DNA of 64,000 nt from Hawksworthiomyces lignivorus (Eukaryota; Ascomycota; Sordariomycetes; Ophiostomatales; Ophiostomataceae), in contig NTMA01000035.1 in NCBI GenBank assembly GCA_002917075.1, positions 310,001-374,000 of the forward strand, read 5' to 3'. The position numbers and the translations under genes were made by a program. A model generated the notes under the pieces. That model did no database searches, had not been told where the DNA came from, and saw nothing but the letters and a program-made list of their open reading frames with translations. This document shows, piece after piece, positions 22,501 through 32,593 of this stretch. Position 1 is the first letter of the stretch; every line of letters starts with the position of its first letter.

Positions 22501-23266
22501 TCTTGGCCACGGCGGCGTCGGCGGCGACGGTCTGCAGGGTGGCGGCGACGGCGTTCTGGTCGGGCAGGCGGTCAGGCGCAGCGATGGCCTGGACGATGGT
22601 GTAGCAGGCAAAGGGCCGCATCCAGACCTTTTTGCGGCCGAGCTCTAGCAGCTGGCCGAGGATGGCCTCCCAGCGGCTGCTGCTGCTGCTGCTGCTGCCA
22701 TCCACGTCCACAAATGGGGAGCCAGACACGACGAAGCTGAAGAGGCCGAACAGCCGGCCCCAGTAGTGGTCGCGCTCCTCCTGGCCAGGCACGTTGGTGC
22801 CCGGGCGGGTCTTGTCGACCATCATGGCCAGGACGCGGTCGAAGGTGAGAGACGGGTAGGCGTGGGCGACACGCGGCGGCCGCTCGGGGGTGCCGAACAG
22901 CTGCGCCAGAATCTCCGTGAAGACGTAGCTGAAGCCCACGCGGTAGGCGTCGCGGCCACTGTTGAGGCCGCTCAGCACGCGCCGCTCCAGGTGGCGCAGG
23001 AGCACGGACTCGGGCACGACCTGCGGCTCAGCTCTGGATCCCTTGTCGCCCCCAAACAGCGCCGTCAGGATGACGGCGCCCGCCTGGACACGCTCGTCCT
23101 GGTCGTAGCTGCCCAGCAGCTCGTACAGGCGGCGCTCGCGGTCGTGGTCGGCCCGCGAGCGCTCCTCGACGAACAGAGACGCGTCCCGCAGCAGGGCCGT
23201 CTTTGGAGACTCTGCGCAGGCACTGCTGCCGCCATTCGTGGTAGATGACCTCTTGCGTTTTCCCAT
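19534..23266 (-). CDS. POL5: Pol5 / MYBBP1A-family nucleolar protein, two exons
   Basis: Called DNA polymerase phi, but the family acts in the nucleolus in rRNA synthesis and 60S assembly rather than as a replicative polymerase. Exon 1 is 22204-23266 (ATG 23264-23266) and exon 2 is 19534-22028. The 175-nt intron (donor GTATGT, acceptor CTCAG) joins FWLATVD to LYFAKGASDHQK through a split codon. The protein is about 1185 residues. The N-terminal block has RRLYELLGSYDQDERVQAGA, RVLSGLNSGRDAYRVGFSYV and the Pol5-like HYWGRLFGLFSFV; the middle has FNIFLKAL and LMSCLMNQA. It looks like an all-helical HEAT/ARM solenoid. An Asp/Glu tract of over 80 residues interrupts the last third (about DNA 20390-20660), followed by LDGHLAGHLRLIKDK. 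The C-terminus is helical, with VFRLLPPLVVLVRDTKE. Acidic tracts here are typical of the family. Confidence 0.9.
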
Positions 23267-23831
23267 TGTGGCTGTCGATTGCTTTAAACTATCGTATGGT
23301 AGGAAAAGTCGAATCTGCTCTGCAAAAGTGAGAGCTTCGGCCTATAAGATACTGCATCACTGGGGCAGATATCAAAAATATTTTTTTTGGCTGGCAGAAA
23401 GCGCTACAGGCCCGCAAAAATTAGCCTGTTTGCACTTCACCGCTCATCTCACCGCCCGCTCAAGGCGACTTACACGGCCATCACCAGTTATCCATTAGTC
23501 GTTGACTTTCAACTTCTCCTCTATGATTCATCAACTTTCGATTTATATATTCTTTTTTGTCTGTTCTACAGTTTTGTGCTTTTTCTTCTTTTGTCTTTTA
23601 AATAAAGGTTTCTGTTAGTGGCTGCTCACTAAGACTTATCAATATATAAATATACACGCACGGAGTAGCTTTAAGCCCAAATATTATCTCTTGAAAAAGC
23701 TGTGTCTAGGATGACTTAATATACAAGCTCCCTGCTGTATGCTCTGCCTTTTGGATAAGCGTGCACCAGATTGAACTCTGCAACTTTGATAAACTTTCGA
23801 CTGTGATAAGAAGCACGAGTTTAGATGATGT
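23267..23831. other. POL5 upstream region and 3' flank of the HET gene
   Basis: 565 bp. Close to POL5 are an A-rich CGCAAAAATTAG element (about 23414-23425) and CTCATC (23443-23448), the reverse complement of the GATGAG core of the PAC element. An ACGGAGTA motif lies at 23660-23667. The rest is AT-rich. No gene seen. Confidence 0.45.
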
Positions 23832-25493
23832 CTAAGTAAGCGCCATCCTCAGTTGATATCGCGACGTTGCTTTGGGGACAACCTCAACGTCTATCTTTAC
23901 GATCGGAATGCTTTCCGACCATAAAACCACTGAATCTTTCTTCCCCGACTTCTTCGCATTCTCAGTGCTCTCTCCATGTTCAATCTCCAGCACATCGGTC
24001 TTTTCTCGCACGGCGCACCAGGGTTCCAACTCGCTCCCCTTCAGCCCGACGGACACTACAAAGTGTATATGAGGAGGCAGTCTCTTTTCGAAATGCATAA
24101 CCACAGTAGGATCTGTCTCACCCGGTGCCGTATCAATGCGGACAGCTTTGGAAGTTTGCTTAGCACTTTGCGGGTAGACATCCCTCAGATCACAGCGCTT
24201 GAGCGTCGGCAGCTTGTAGATGTCGAACAGGTGAGTTGTCTTATCCGGCTCGTCAGAGGCCGCCCCACGGCGGATGAATCGCACAGATTGCGGAAAATAC
24301 ATCTCCAGCGCAACAAGTGGAGCTGTGAGCAACAGAGGGAGAGAACAGAGCTCCGTCAGACGAGTCCTCGTGTACTGCTGGTGGCTGGTACTTGCTAGGT
24401 CCTCCACGAATATTCCCAAGCACTCTGTGTTCTTGTCCTCTTCCCGGCAGGCCAAATAAATCGCCAGTTCGTTGCCCGTCCGCAGAGGTAGCGCTATGCG
24501 TAAGCCTTTGTTGGTCATTTCGAATTCTTTGACACCAAGCCATTTCATGAACGGAACAATGTTGTGGGATTTCTTGAAATACTCGGGAGATGGTGCTAGC
24601 AGACCCTGAACCAAAATGTCTCTCATTATCGCAGTTTGCTTTATGAGCACCTTACCGCCTGCGGAGAGTGTTTCTTCAGAGGACACGCCTCCCGAAGCGT
24701 TCGTCGCTTGCTTCCTGTCGGCCTCGGCCTTGTCTTCGTCCTCAACGGGCAGCCTCCAGGCGAATATGGAATGGTCGTCGGTCTTCTTGATGATTTCCTC
24801 CTGCAGCCGAATAAATGCTTTAATGCCTTCACCGTACAGCACAGGCATATTAACACCAAACAGCCCCATCAGGCAATACGCCATATCTTCGGGCCGGCTG
24901 GTCGTCCTGCTAGACGCCCAGGACATCCTCTGGGCTACGCTAGCCGATTCTGGATCGGCACCTTTGAGAAATTGAATCGGAATCTTAGTGATCGCGGAGA
25001 TCATTTTCGCCAGATTCTGTCTAGTATCGATCGCGCTCCAGTCCTCCGCGAAGAATATGACCTCCCTGGGCGCTACAAGTTCCTGCAAAGTCCAACCCCT
25101 CGTAAACCAGTCGCTCTTCGAGAGTTTCGCTTCTAGCGTCTGCGACGTGTCCTTCGCAGAAAAATCGGCCAAGTAGACGTAGCACACCGAAGCATTCTGG
25201 TACCATTCGTACATCGAGTTGATTGACATAGTCTCGTCTGCGCTGCTCTCTTTGTTGATGCAGCAGGTATCGATCCAGACGTAATCTATGTCGTCCTCCT
25301 TGGCCTGTCTGCAAGCTCCCTCGATCTTTCGATACCCAAGCCTGGTTTTGTAATTGGCGTTGCCGCGCTGCAGATCTTGGTAGTGGACCTCTTCCGTACG
25401 CTTTAGCCACCTGTGAGAGAGAATCGCATAATCCACTAAACCGTAGACGTCGTCCTCTTCGAATTCGAGCGTGTCTGTCTTGATGAGCTTCAT
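23832..25493 (-). CDS. Stand-alone HET-domain (heterokaryon incompatibility type) protein
   Basis: HET domains trigger or execute cell death during fusion of genetically different fungal strains. A single exon of 553 residues; the start is the ATG at 25491-25493 (MKLIKTDTLEFEE), since the codon three positions upstream is TTG. All three conserved HET blocks are visible: YAILSHRW (about 22-29), YVWIDTCCINKESSADE plus MYEWYQNASVCYVYLAD (about 71-110), and WFTRGWTLQELVAPREVIFF (about 129-148). After the domain comes the usual SSRTTSRPEDMAYCLMGLFGVNMPVLYGEG (about 205-235). The C-terminal 300 residues contain no NACHT, repeat or membrane segment that I recognise, so this is the short HET class with its own C-terminal module. 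It lies between POL5 and the CLIP gene, both housekeeping. Partner and specificity are unknown. Confidence 0.9.
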   Translation of the reverse strand: MKLIKTDTLEFEEDDVYGLVDYAILSHRWLKRTEEVHYQDLQRGNANYKTRLGYRKIEGACRQAKEDDIDYVWIDTCCINKESSADETMSINSMYEWYQNASVCYVYLADFSAKDTSQTLEAKLSKSDWFTRGWTLQELVAPREVIFFAEDWSAIDTRQNLAKMISAITKIPIQFLKGADPESASVAQRMSWASSRTTSRPEDMAYCLMGLFGVNMPVLYGEGIKAFIRLQEEIIKKTDDHSIFAWRLPVEDEDKAEADRKQATNASGGVSSEETLSAGGKVLIKQTAIMRDILVQGLLAPSPEYFKKSHNIVPFMKWLGVKEFEMTNKGLRIALPLRTGNELAIYLACREEDKNTECLGIFVEDLASTSHQQYTRTRLTELCSLPLLLTAPLVALEMYFPQSVRFIRRGAASDEPDKTTHLFDIYKLPTLKRCDLRDVYPQSAKQTSKAVRIDTAPGETDPTVVMHFEKRLPPHIHFVVSVGLKGSELEPWCAVREKTDVLEIEHGESTENAKKSGKKDSVVLWSESIPIVKIDVEVVPKATSRYQLRMALT

Positions 25494-25502
25494 CTTGAAC
25501 AA

Positions 25503-26815
25503 TCGTTACCAAGTATGGAAAACAATGGCATGGAAGCAAGACGACAACACTGTTGCGAGCCGCCAGAACAAGATATCAACAAGCTCTGAGGCTGATATAG
25601 AAAATCCAAAACCTATATACTGGCCAACACGCTCATGGATAGGATACCCAGCCAACTATTAGAAGCCAGGTCGTCTCGCAGCGGGGTTTGCTAGTTCCCA
25701 GCTGAACTGGCGGATTGAGCTTATCGTTTCTCAATTTTTTTTTTGCTGATATTGCAGAGCGTTGCCAATGCTACGTCGATTAGCACTTCGGTGATGGACA
25801 CCCTCCATGTCCTTCTGTGCCGCAAAGCCGTCCCTATATTAGCTAGCAGTCTGCGTACTGGAGATGCAATGATATTGTGTTACGCTTTTTTGTTGCAGAC
25901 TAGGTAATTTGTACAGTCTAGTTAAACGGGCAATGTACGTTCTCAGCGAGGACGGTCTCAGAAGTTTGCATGCTTGATATGCACATTGACTTTCTAGCTT
26001 GGCTGTATGCCATCTTAGCTTACCTAATTGCTCAGCGACGCCCAACCTCTCGTCTCCTGCAGCTGGCGAAGCCGTTAAGGAAGCACAGCATGTCAATCGT
26101 TTTATGTACTAGTGGACGAGATCAATAGCATTGAACAAGATTTTATTGACATTGAATAAAACGTATTAACTTGGGCAGATAGAAACAGCAGTAAGTAAGA
26201 AAAGTGGTATCATCGCAAAGAATGCACCAGCCCAAGACAACCAAAGCAAATCAACAGAAGACAGGAGGGTTCCAAACATTAGGAGAGAAGGGAAAGAAAG
26301 AGCAGAGACTCTAGGAGCTCTGGCGGCCGAGAAATAGAACAAAAATCAACAAGTCAAAAAGATCCAAAAAGAAGGAATTGTTTCCATAACGCTCCAAAGT
26401 ATGTGCGGTGATCATCACGCCCCTCTACAGCAGGTCCCCCCTGTCAGAGGGGACAGCAGACGCAGAAGAAGCAGAAGAAAACAGAAGCAGAAGCAGAAGC
26501 AGCAGAAGCCAAAAGCAAAAACAGCCCTTCCGCGCCCCCTTTATATTTTGTTACATCTCTCTCTCTCTCCTTCATTTTTTGCTTCTCGTGTATTGTGTTA
26601 TGCGTGTATGGCCGTCCATATGCCCCCCCTGCCCGGTTTTCGTGTCCTAATACACGTTTGTGTTCCCTCTTGTAAAAAATTTTGTTTTCCTCATTTCCCA
26701 TCATCGTAGTTTTTTTTTCTTGTGGAAGAAAATCCATATTAAAAAAAGAAATAGTAAGATTCTAGTAAAAGATTCAAGCTCGTGAAGGGGAAATTTCTCT
26801 CTCTCGACAAGACGC
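25503..26815. other. HET upstream region and CLIP 3' flank
   Basis: 1.3 kb with no supported gene. A purine tract rich in AGAAGC repeats spans about 26465-26515, and pyrimidine-rich CTCTCT sequence lies near 26555-26575. AT-rich DNA at 26100-26250 follows the HET promoter. Confidence 0.55.
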
Positions 26816-29800
26816 TCAGAAGGCGTCCTCAAAGGGGCAGTCGACGCTGTCGTGGCCGTCGCGCTCGCAGAGCGCGCACCATTTGTCGGCGTCGACGACG
26901 CCGCTTTCCTTGCCGGCGACGGGCCCCGACTCCATGGGGTTGGGCAGGATCTTGACGTCGGGCGGCACACCGGTGGGCGTGGTCATCTTGACGGAGGGCG
27001 AGCGCGGCGGGGCGACGACGTGGGTGGTGCGGAGCGGCACGGTCGCGGTGGTAGAAGGAGCATCAAAGTCGAGCGCAGACAGGGGCGCGGCTGCCGCTGA
27101 ATTTGCACCCGTCGGTCCGCCGTTGGCCATGTTCTTGACGGCGGCCCGCACGACGTCCTTGCCTGTGCGGATGGCGTCGCCATTCGCGCCGTTGGCGCCG
27201 CTGTTGTTCTGCTGGGGCCCAAACATGTTGGTGCAGGTCAGGATGTCGTGGCCGTTGGTCTCGCAGATCTCGCACCACAGCGTGCTGGACTCGGTGACGG
27301 ACGAGTAGGCGTCGCTCTCGGGCATGGTGTCGAGGGTGAGGCCGCGGGCGTGGTGCGGCTTGCGCAGCAGGCCGTCGGGCGACAGGGCGCCGCCGCGGCC
27401 GCTGATGGCGCTGCTCCCGGCGCCGCCCGCCGACGCGCCGTTCGTCGCTGCTGCGGCTCCCGCCGCGCCGCCGGCGACGGCCACTGCGTCGCGGTAGTCC
27501 CGCGCTAGCACCACGGTGCCGCGCGAGTCGCGCAGCGACGAGCGGCTGCCGGCCGTCATGGCGCTGATGCGGTGGCTGGTGCCGTTGGTGGCGGGGGCGG
27601 CGGCGCTGGCGCCGGCCACGCGCAGCTGCTCCATCTCGCGCTCCATCTCGGCCTCGTGGCCGGCCTTGGAGTCGAGCAGGGCGCGTAGCTCGGCCACCTC
27701 ACGCTCGAGGCGGTCGCGCGCCAGGCGCTCGTTGATGGACTCGCCGCGGCGGTGGCCGCCCGACGACGATGACGACGAGGGCGGCGGCGCGCCGGACGCG
27801 GCGCGCCACGTGTCGGCCTGGGGCGTGGGCGGGGCGGCACCGCCGCCGGCCGCGTTCTGGCTCAGCGAGTGGATGATGGCCTTGAGGCCGCGGATCTCGT
27901 CGTCCTTCTGCTCTAGCTCCTTGAGGGCGTCGGCGGACGCGCCCATGCCGGGCGGCGCCAGCCCCGGCGACGTCAGCGGCGTGCCGCCCGGGCCACCGCC
28001 TGGGCCGGCACCACCGCCGTGGGCCAGCAGCGCGGCGGCCTTTTCGCGCTCGCGCCGCAGCTCGGTGCGCGTGCGCTCGACCTCGCCGCGGAGGAACTCG
28101 ACCTCGCCCCGGGCCTCGGCCTCCCCACGGCGGGCGTCCTCGAGCCCCTCCTCGAGCTCCTGGACCAGCTCCTCGAGCTGCTTGAGCTGGTGCGCCACGG
28201 CGTCGACATCCGACAGCCGGCTCTCCAGCTCCTGGATCTCCTGCATCATCTCCTCGATCTTCTTCTCGTACACGCGCTCCGTCTCCGTGCTCGCCATCTC
28301 CAGCGTGTCGATAGTGCTGCGGAAGTCGGCCCGGTGCACGTCGAACTCGGCCGTCAGCATAGCGATCTTCTCGTTCTTCTCGCGCAGCAGCGCCCGCAGC
28401 TGCGCCAGGTCCTTGTCGCCGAGGCCATCATTAGCGAGGCTGGCGCTGGCGCCGGCGGCGCCAGCGGCCCCCATGCCGTTGACGCCGAGCGGCCCGTCGG
28501 AGCTCTCGATCAGCGTCTGCAGCTCCGTCAGGCTGCTCTCCATGTCGGCCAGCGTGCTGGCCTGGTCCTTGAGCTGGCGCTCGCGGTCGCTCAGCTCCGC
28601 GCGCAGCCGCTCCATCTCCTCGTCGTTGGCCAGCGTGGTCGCGGTTGCGATACTGCCGTTCTTCTTGTGGCCGGCAATGCCATTCAGGCCGCTGGCGCCG
28701 CCAGCGCGCGACGGCGACCGGTTGGCCCGCTGGCCAAACGACGACGCGGATCCCACGCTGCCGTTGGTCTTGGTGCGGCCCAGGGCCGTCGGGGTAGCGT
28801 CGTCGTCGCCAAAGGCGGAGGAGGCGCCGCCGAGGGCTGAGGCGCTGCGCGGGCCGATGCTGCCCTTGCGCTCGTTCTTGAACAGGCCCAGGCCCTTCTT
28901 GCTGGGGTCGCCGGCGCCGCCGGCAATGGGCGCCCGGATACTCTGCGAGAACTTGTTGGAGGTGGGGCTGCCGAAGCGGCCGGGGGCCGCCACGTTCGAC
29001 TTGGGGGCAGGCGTCACCATCGACGGCCGCCCCGGCCCTGGGGTCATCTGCAGCCGGCGCACCGGCGAGTCGGGCCGCGGCAGTGACGTTCGTGGTACTT
29101 TGCGACCCGCTGGACTAGGCGCGCGGACGGGGCCGCCGCCGTTGACAGACTGGCTGAATTTGGGGAGAGACGGGGTGGGCGGCGTAAAGTTGGTAGAGTT
29201 CTGGTTGCCTAGCTTGAGGCCGGTCGTGCCGCCGTTGGGCGTCGCAGGCGTGCTAGACCCGACAGGGGAGTCTCGCCGCACTGCCTTATTAAGGGGCAAG
29301 AAGATGCCCGCGCCAGGAATGTTCGTATTGAAGTAGGAGACGCTGCAGGAGATTGTCAGTAGGGGAGATGGAAAGGGACGAGCAGAAGAGGGAAGGAACG
29401 CACCCGTCGACGTCGCCGCTGTTCTTGCCGCGCGCGGCAAAGTCGGCATTCAGCTCGACGCCGGCAAACACGCCTTTGCGACCGGCGACGGTGCCGACGA
29501 AACGTACGGTGCCGACCATGCCGCCGGGCACGTCGACTGCGTCGCCGACGGCCACATCGTCAGCGGGAGGAGCGGCCGAGTAGGAGGCCATGGAGGCGTT
29601 CAACCGACCTCCCGGGGTCAGAGGAGCCATGGCGTTCTCGTTGGTTATGGTGCTGTTGAGGTTGCTGGTGGTGTAGTTGCCGCCCGTCAGGCTGGGACTG
29701 CGGAAGGACGTGGCCAGCTCGTTCAGAGTGTCAAAGACGTACGACTCGGTGTCATCGGGAATGGTGGCCAGGGAAGACTGGGTGAGGGCCGCTAGCGAGC

Positions 29801-30197
29801 CCTTGCGAATAAGCAGCGGCGGCGGCGGCAGGGGTGGTGGAGGCTGCTGCTGCTGGGCGAGGCGACCATGCGACGCGAAGAGCGTGCTGAGATTAGGAGT
29901 CGACACAGATGAGATGCCGGATCCGGCTCGGTTGGAAGTCGGGAGACGCTTCTTCAGCAGGGATCTGGGAAGAGTGCGCGTGTTGGAAGAAGAAGCGGAA
30001 GATGCGGCAGTAGGACCAAATGTAGAAGCGGAAGTAGAAGAAATAGAAGGAAGAGTAGAGAAGCCTGGCCGGTTGATGGAGGATGACCTTAATGTTTTGG
30101 TGTTGTTGTTGTTGATGGTGGTGGTTGTGGAGGCCGCGGCAGTGGTCGCCGTGGTGGTGGTGGTGGCGGCAGTAGTGGCAACCATAGTGAGAGACAT
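26816..30197 (-). CDS. clipA: CLIP-170/Bik1/Tip1-type CAP-Gly microtubule plus-end protein, two exons
   Basis: CLIP proteins track growing microtubule ends, bind EB1/tubulin tails and connect to dynein. Exon 1 is 29404-30197 (ATG 30195-30197); exon 2 is 26816-29342. The 61-nt intron (donor GTGCGT, acceptor CTGCAG) falls inside the CAP-Gly domain and joins GDVDG to VSYFNTNIPGAGIFLP. The protein is about 1106 residues. Order: Thr/Asn-rich disordered N-terminus; CAP-Gly domain about 217-295 with GTVRFVGTVAGRKGVFAGVE and GKNSG, the fungal form of GKNDG; a basic Ser/Pro linker; coiled coil about 500-680 (LSDRERQLKDQASTLADME and onward); a second coil near 790-850; and two CX2CX4HX4C zinc knuckles, CEICETNGHDILTC and CALCERDGHDSVDC. 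It ends in FEDAF, an acidic-aromatic tail resembling the EEY/F class. Symbol follows the Aspergillus nidulans name by presumed orthology. Confidence 0.88.
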
Positions 30198-31074
30198 GAT
30201 GGGCGGTCAATAAAAAGGCAGTTCCCACGCCCTGATCCTTTCCTTCCTTGCCTCTCTCCCCCAGAAAAAAAAGGGTCAGTTTAATCTTATTAGCGGTTAC
30301 TAGTCCCCTGTACTCCCTGTACTCCCCCGTAATATTTGGTTGTCCCTTTTCTGTATCTTCTTTTCTTCTTTCTGCCTTTTTGGGTCTCTTTTGGTTGTGT
30401 TTTTTGGGGTCTCTTTGGTTCTTTTCTTTCTTCTCTCTTCTTTCTTTCTTTTCTTTTTTTATTGTAGCAGTTCGTCCCCTTCTTTTTGTCTCTTTCGACC
30501 CTTTTTTTTCTTTCCTTTTTCTTGGTTCCTTGGGTGTCCCCTGGGTCTGGTTGGCCGGCTTGCAACGCTCCGCATTAACAGCTGACCATGCAATATTGGC
30601 AGTGGACTTGCTAGTGGTGTGCGCAAGGGACTCCTGGTCAAGCTAGCTTCGGGCTTTAGCGTCCGTTATGCGTTGGTCAGGACACGAACGGCCGCGTTCC
30701 TCTCTCTCTCTCTCTCCCACCCCCTTTAGGCCTCTCTCTAGCGTGGCCTCCTTAGCGTGCCTGAATTAGTGGTCACTGCTTCTTCCCCCTGCTTTAGGGG
30801 ATCTGCCAATCTCAAAACAGCCAACCAGGGTGGAGGGAATGAGATGAATGCCCGAGATACCAACCCGAAAAAAAGGAGACGCAGGATGGCGACCAAAGAT
30901 GCGGTAAAGGAAATATTGAGGTGCCGGGAGACTGCGGGAGACTGTGGGAGGCTAGAGACTGGGACACCGAGAAACTGAGAGAGTCTGAGAGGCGGAAAGA
31001 CTAATAGGAAACTGCAAGATTGGCAGACTGCGATTGCGCGATAGCCAGACAGCCACTCGATGAAGCTTGTGCTG

Positions 31075-31104
31075 CGTAGGCGTAGGCGTAGGCGTAGGCG
31101 TAGG
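31075..31104 (+). repeat. (CGTAGG)5 hexanucleotide repeat
   Basis: Five perfect CGTAGG units, running into CGTGTGTGTGCGTGTG. It is not the fungal telomere repeat (TTAGGG). Confidence 0.9.
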
Positions 31105-32569
31105 CGTGTGTGTGCGTGTGTATGCGATAACGGTCGGCGTGAGCAGACGTGTCGTTTGTTTGGCCGTTTTGTTTTAGGTTGAATGGGTTTGTGGCCGTGT
31201 GTTAATTAGCAAGGCAAAATACAAAGAAAGAAACAAACTCAAAGGATTCCCAAAGTGACAATGGATCCAAAGAGAGTGACACAGGCAGTGGTGAGAGCTG
31301 GAGGCTGTGAGAGTGTATGTGAATGTATGAGAGAGAGGACGTCCCAAAGGAAAGGGAACAACAACAAAAACGAAGGAATGGCCGTGTAACGGGAGCGGAT
31401 CTGCAAGATAGAAAGAGGGTGTGCCGGCGCGATGCAAAAGCGGTATATGCACAAAGAAAAGATAAGACAGATTGAAAAAGAAGACAAAAATGCAGGAAAA
31501 AGAGAGAAATGCAGAAGCTTGTGGGAGGGTATGCTATCTATGTATAAACCGAGTTGGAGGGACGGGCGGCCGGGAAAGAAAGAAGGATGACGAGAAGACA
31601 GGGAAGAGAGGACAAAAGCAAGGAAGAGGAAGAGGACGACGAGAGAGAGGAAGAGCAGAAGCGGATGCTCGAGCGGTTTTCTATCCTTGTGTTCCCCCTC
31701 TCTCTTTTTTCTGTTCGTTACGGATGAAAAGAGAGAAAAGGGAAAAAAAAAAAAAAAAAAGAAGAGACGAGATGCAGATAGATTGAGTCTACGTCTATCT
31801 TTATTTTTGCTCCGCCTCTCCGTCCTCTCGCAATGGAGCATTTGATGCTGCTGCTATTACAAGTACTGAGGATTGCTCGCAACCATGCGTCGCACGTATG
31901 GGATGGAGTAGCATCTGCTCGCGAGCTAGGGCGGCAGGATTAGGGTGCTATTTTGATATTGCGGTCTTTTGGGTCCAATCCGGGGAAAACATGTGGACGG
32001 GGCGAGATGACCTGATGAGCATATATGAACCGACCGACGGACAGAAACAGATGAACTGCCCCCCAAGAGGGTACACAAACATGCTTCTTTCCGCTATCAT
32101 TTGCTGCCGCTGCTCTGCCCGACGTCTAAGCGCGTACGCCCTTCATACAGCTCCGGCGGCTCTGACGCCAGACAATATGGAGATGCTCCTGCAGATGCAG
32201 CTCGCCTGCAGGTCTACTGCATGCAGCAGGCCTTGCTCTCTCTCTCTCTGCGGTTGCCCCGTTGTTTGTTTACAAGTTTGTTTACATTTGCAGCAGAAAA
32301 GATGGTAAGACGAAGAGATGACGGAAAATGCTCTACATGACGAGTTTTGCAGATTGCTTACTGCTGCTTGTCTGATCTGACGGAAGGGGAATTCTTCACC
32401 AGAGATCGATTCGAGCCTTGTGCTATGTATCGTCAGCGATGTTTTGGGTGCGGTTGGCTGTCGGAAATGACGGTTAGCTTGGAATTGATTAGTATTACGA
32501 AAGATAGACAAAGAGCTACAAGAGAAAAGAGAGAAAAAAAACAAGGAACGAAACACAGCATACGGAGTA

Positions 32570-32593
32570 CACACACTCACACACACACACACA
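32570..32593 (+). repeat. CA dinucleotide microsatellite
   Basis: About twelve CA units with one interruption (CTCA), directly downstream of a TACGGAGTAC motif at 32561-32570. Confidence 0.9.

Noticed and set aside
25494..25502. HET protein starting three codons further upstream
   Set aside because: That codon is TTG; the first ATG is at 25491-25493 and begins the usual HET N-terminus.
27516..29336. 606-codon open frame on the plus strand
   Set aside because: Antisense to the CLIP coiled coil; Ser/Arg/Pro composition, no motifs, while the minus strand has clear CLIP domains.
31075..31104. CGTAGG repeats as an interstitial telomere
   Set aside because: The unit is not TTAGGG or a simple variant, and flanking genes are ordinary internal genes.
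31239..31841. 200-codon hydrophobic frame on the minus strand
   Set aside because: F/L/S low complexity from purine-rich DNA; no conserved pattern.
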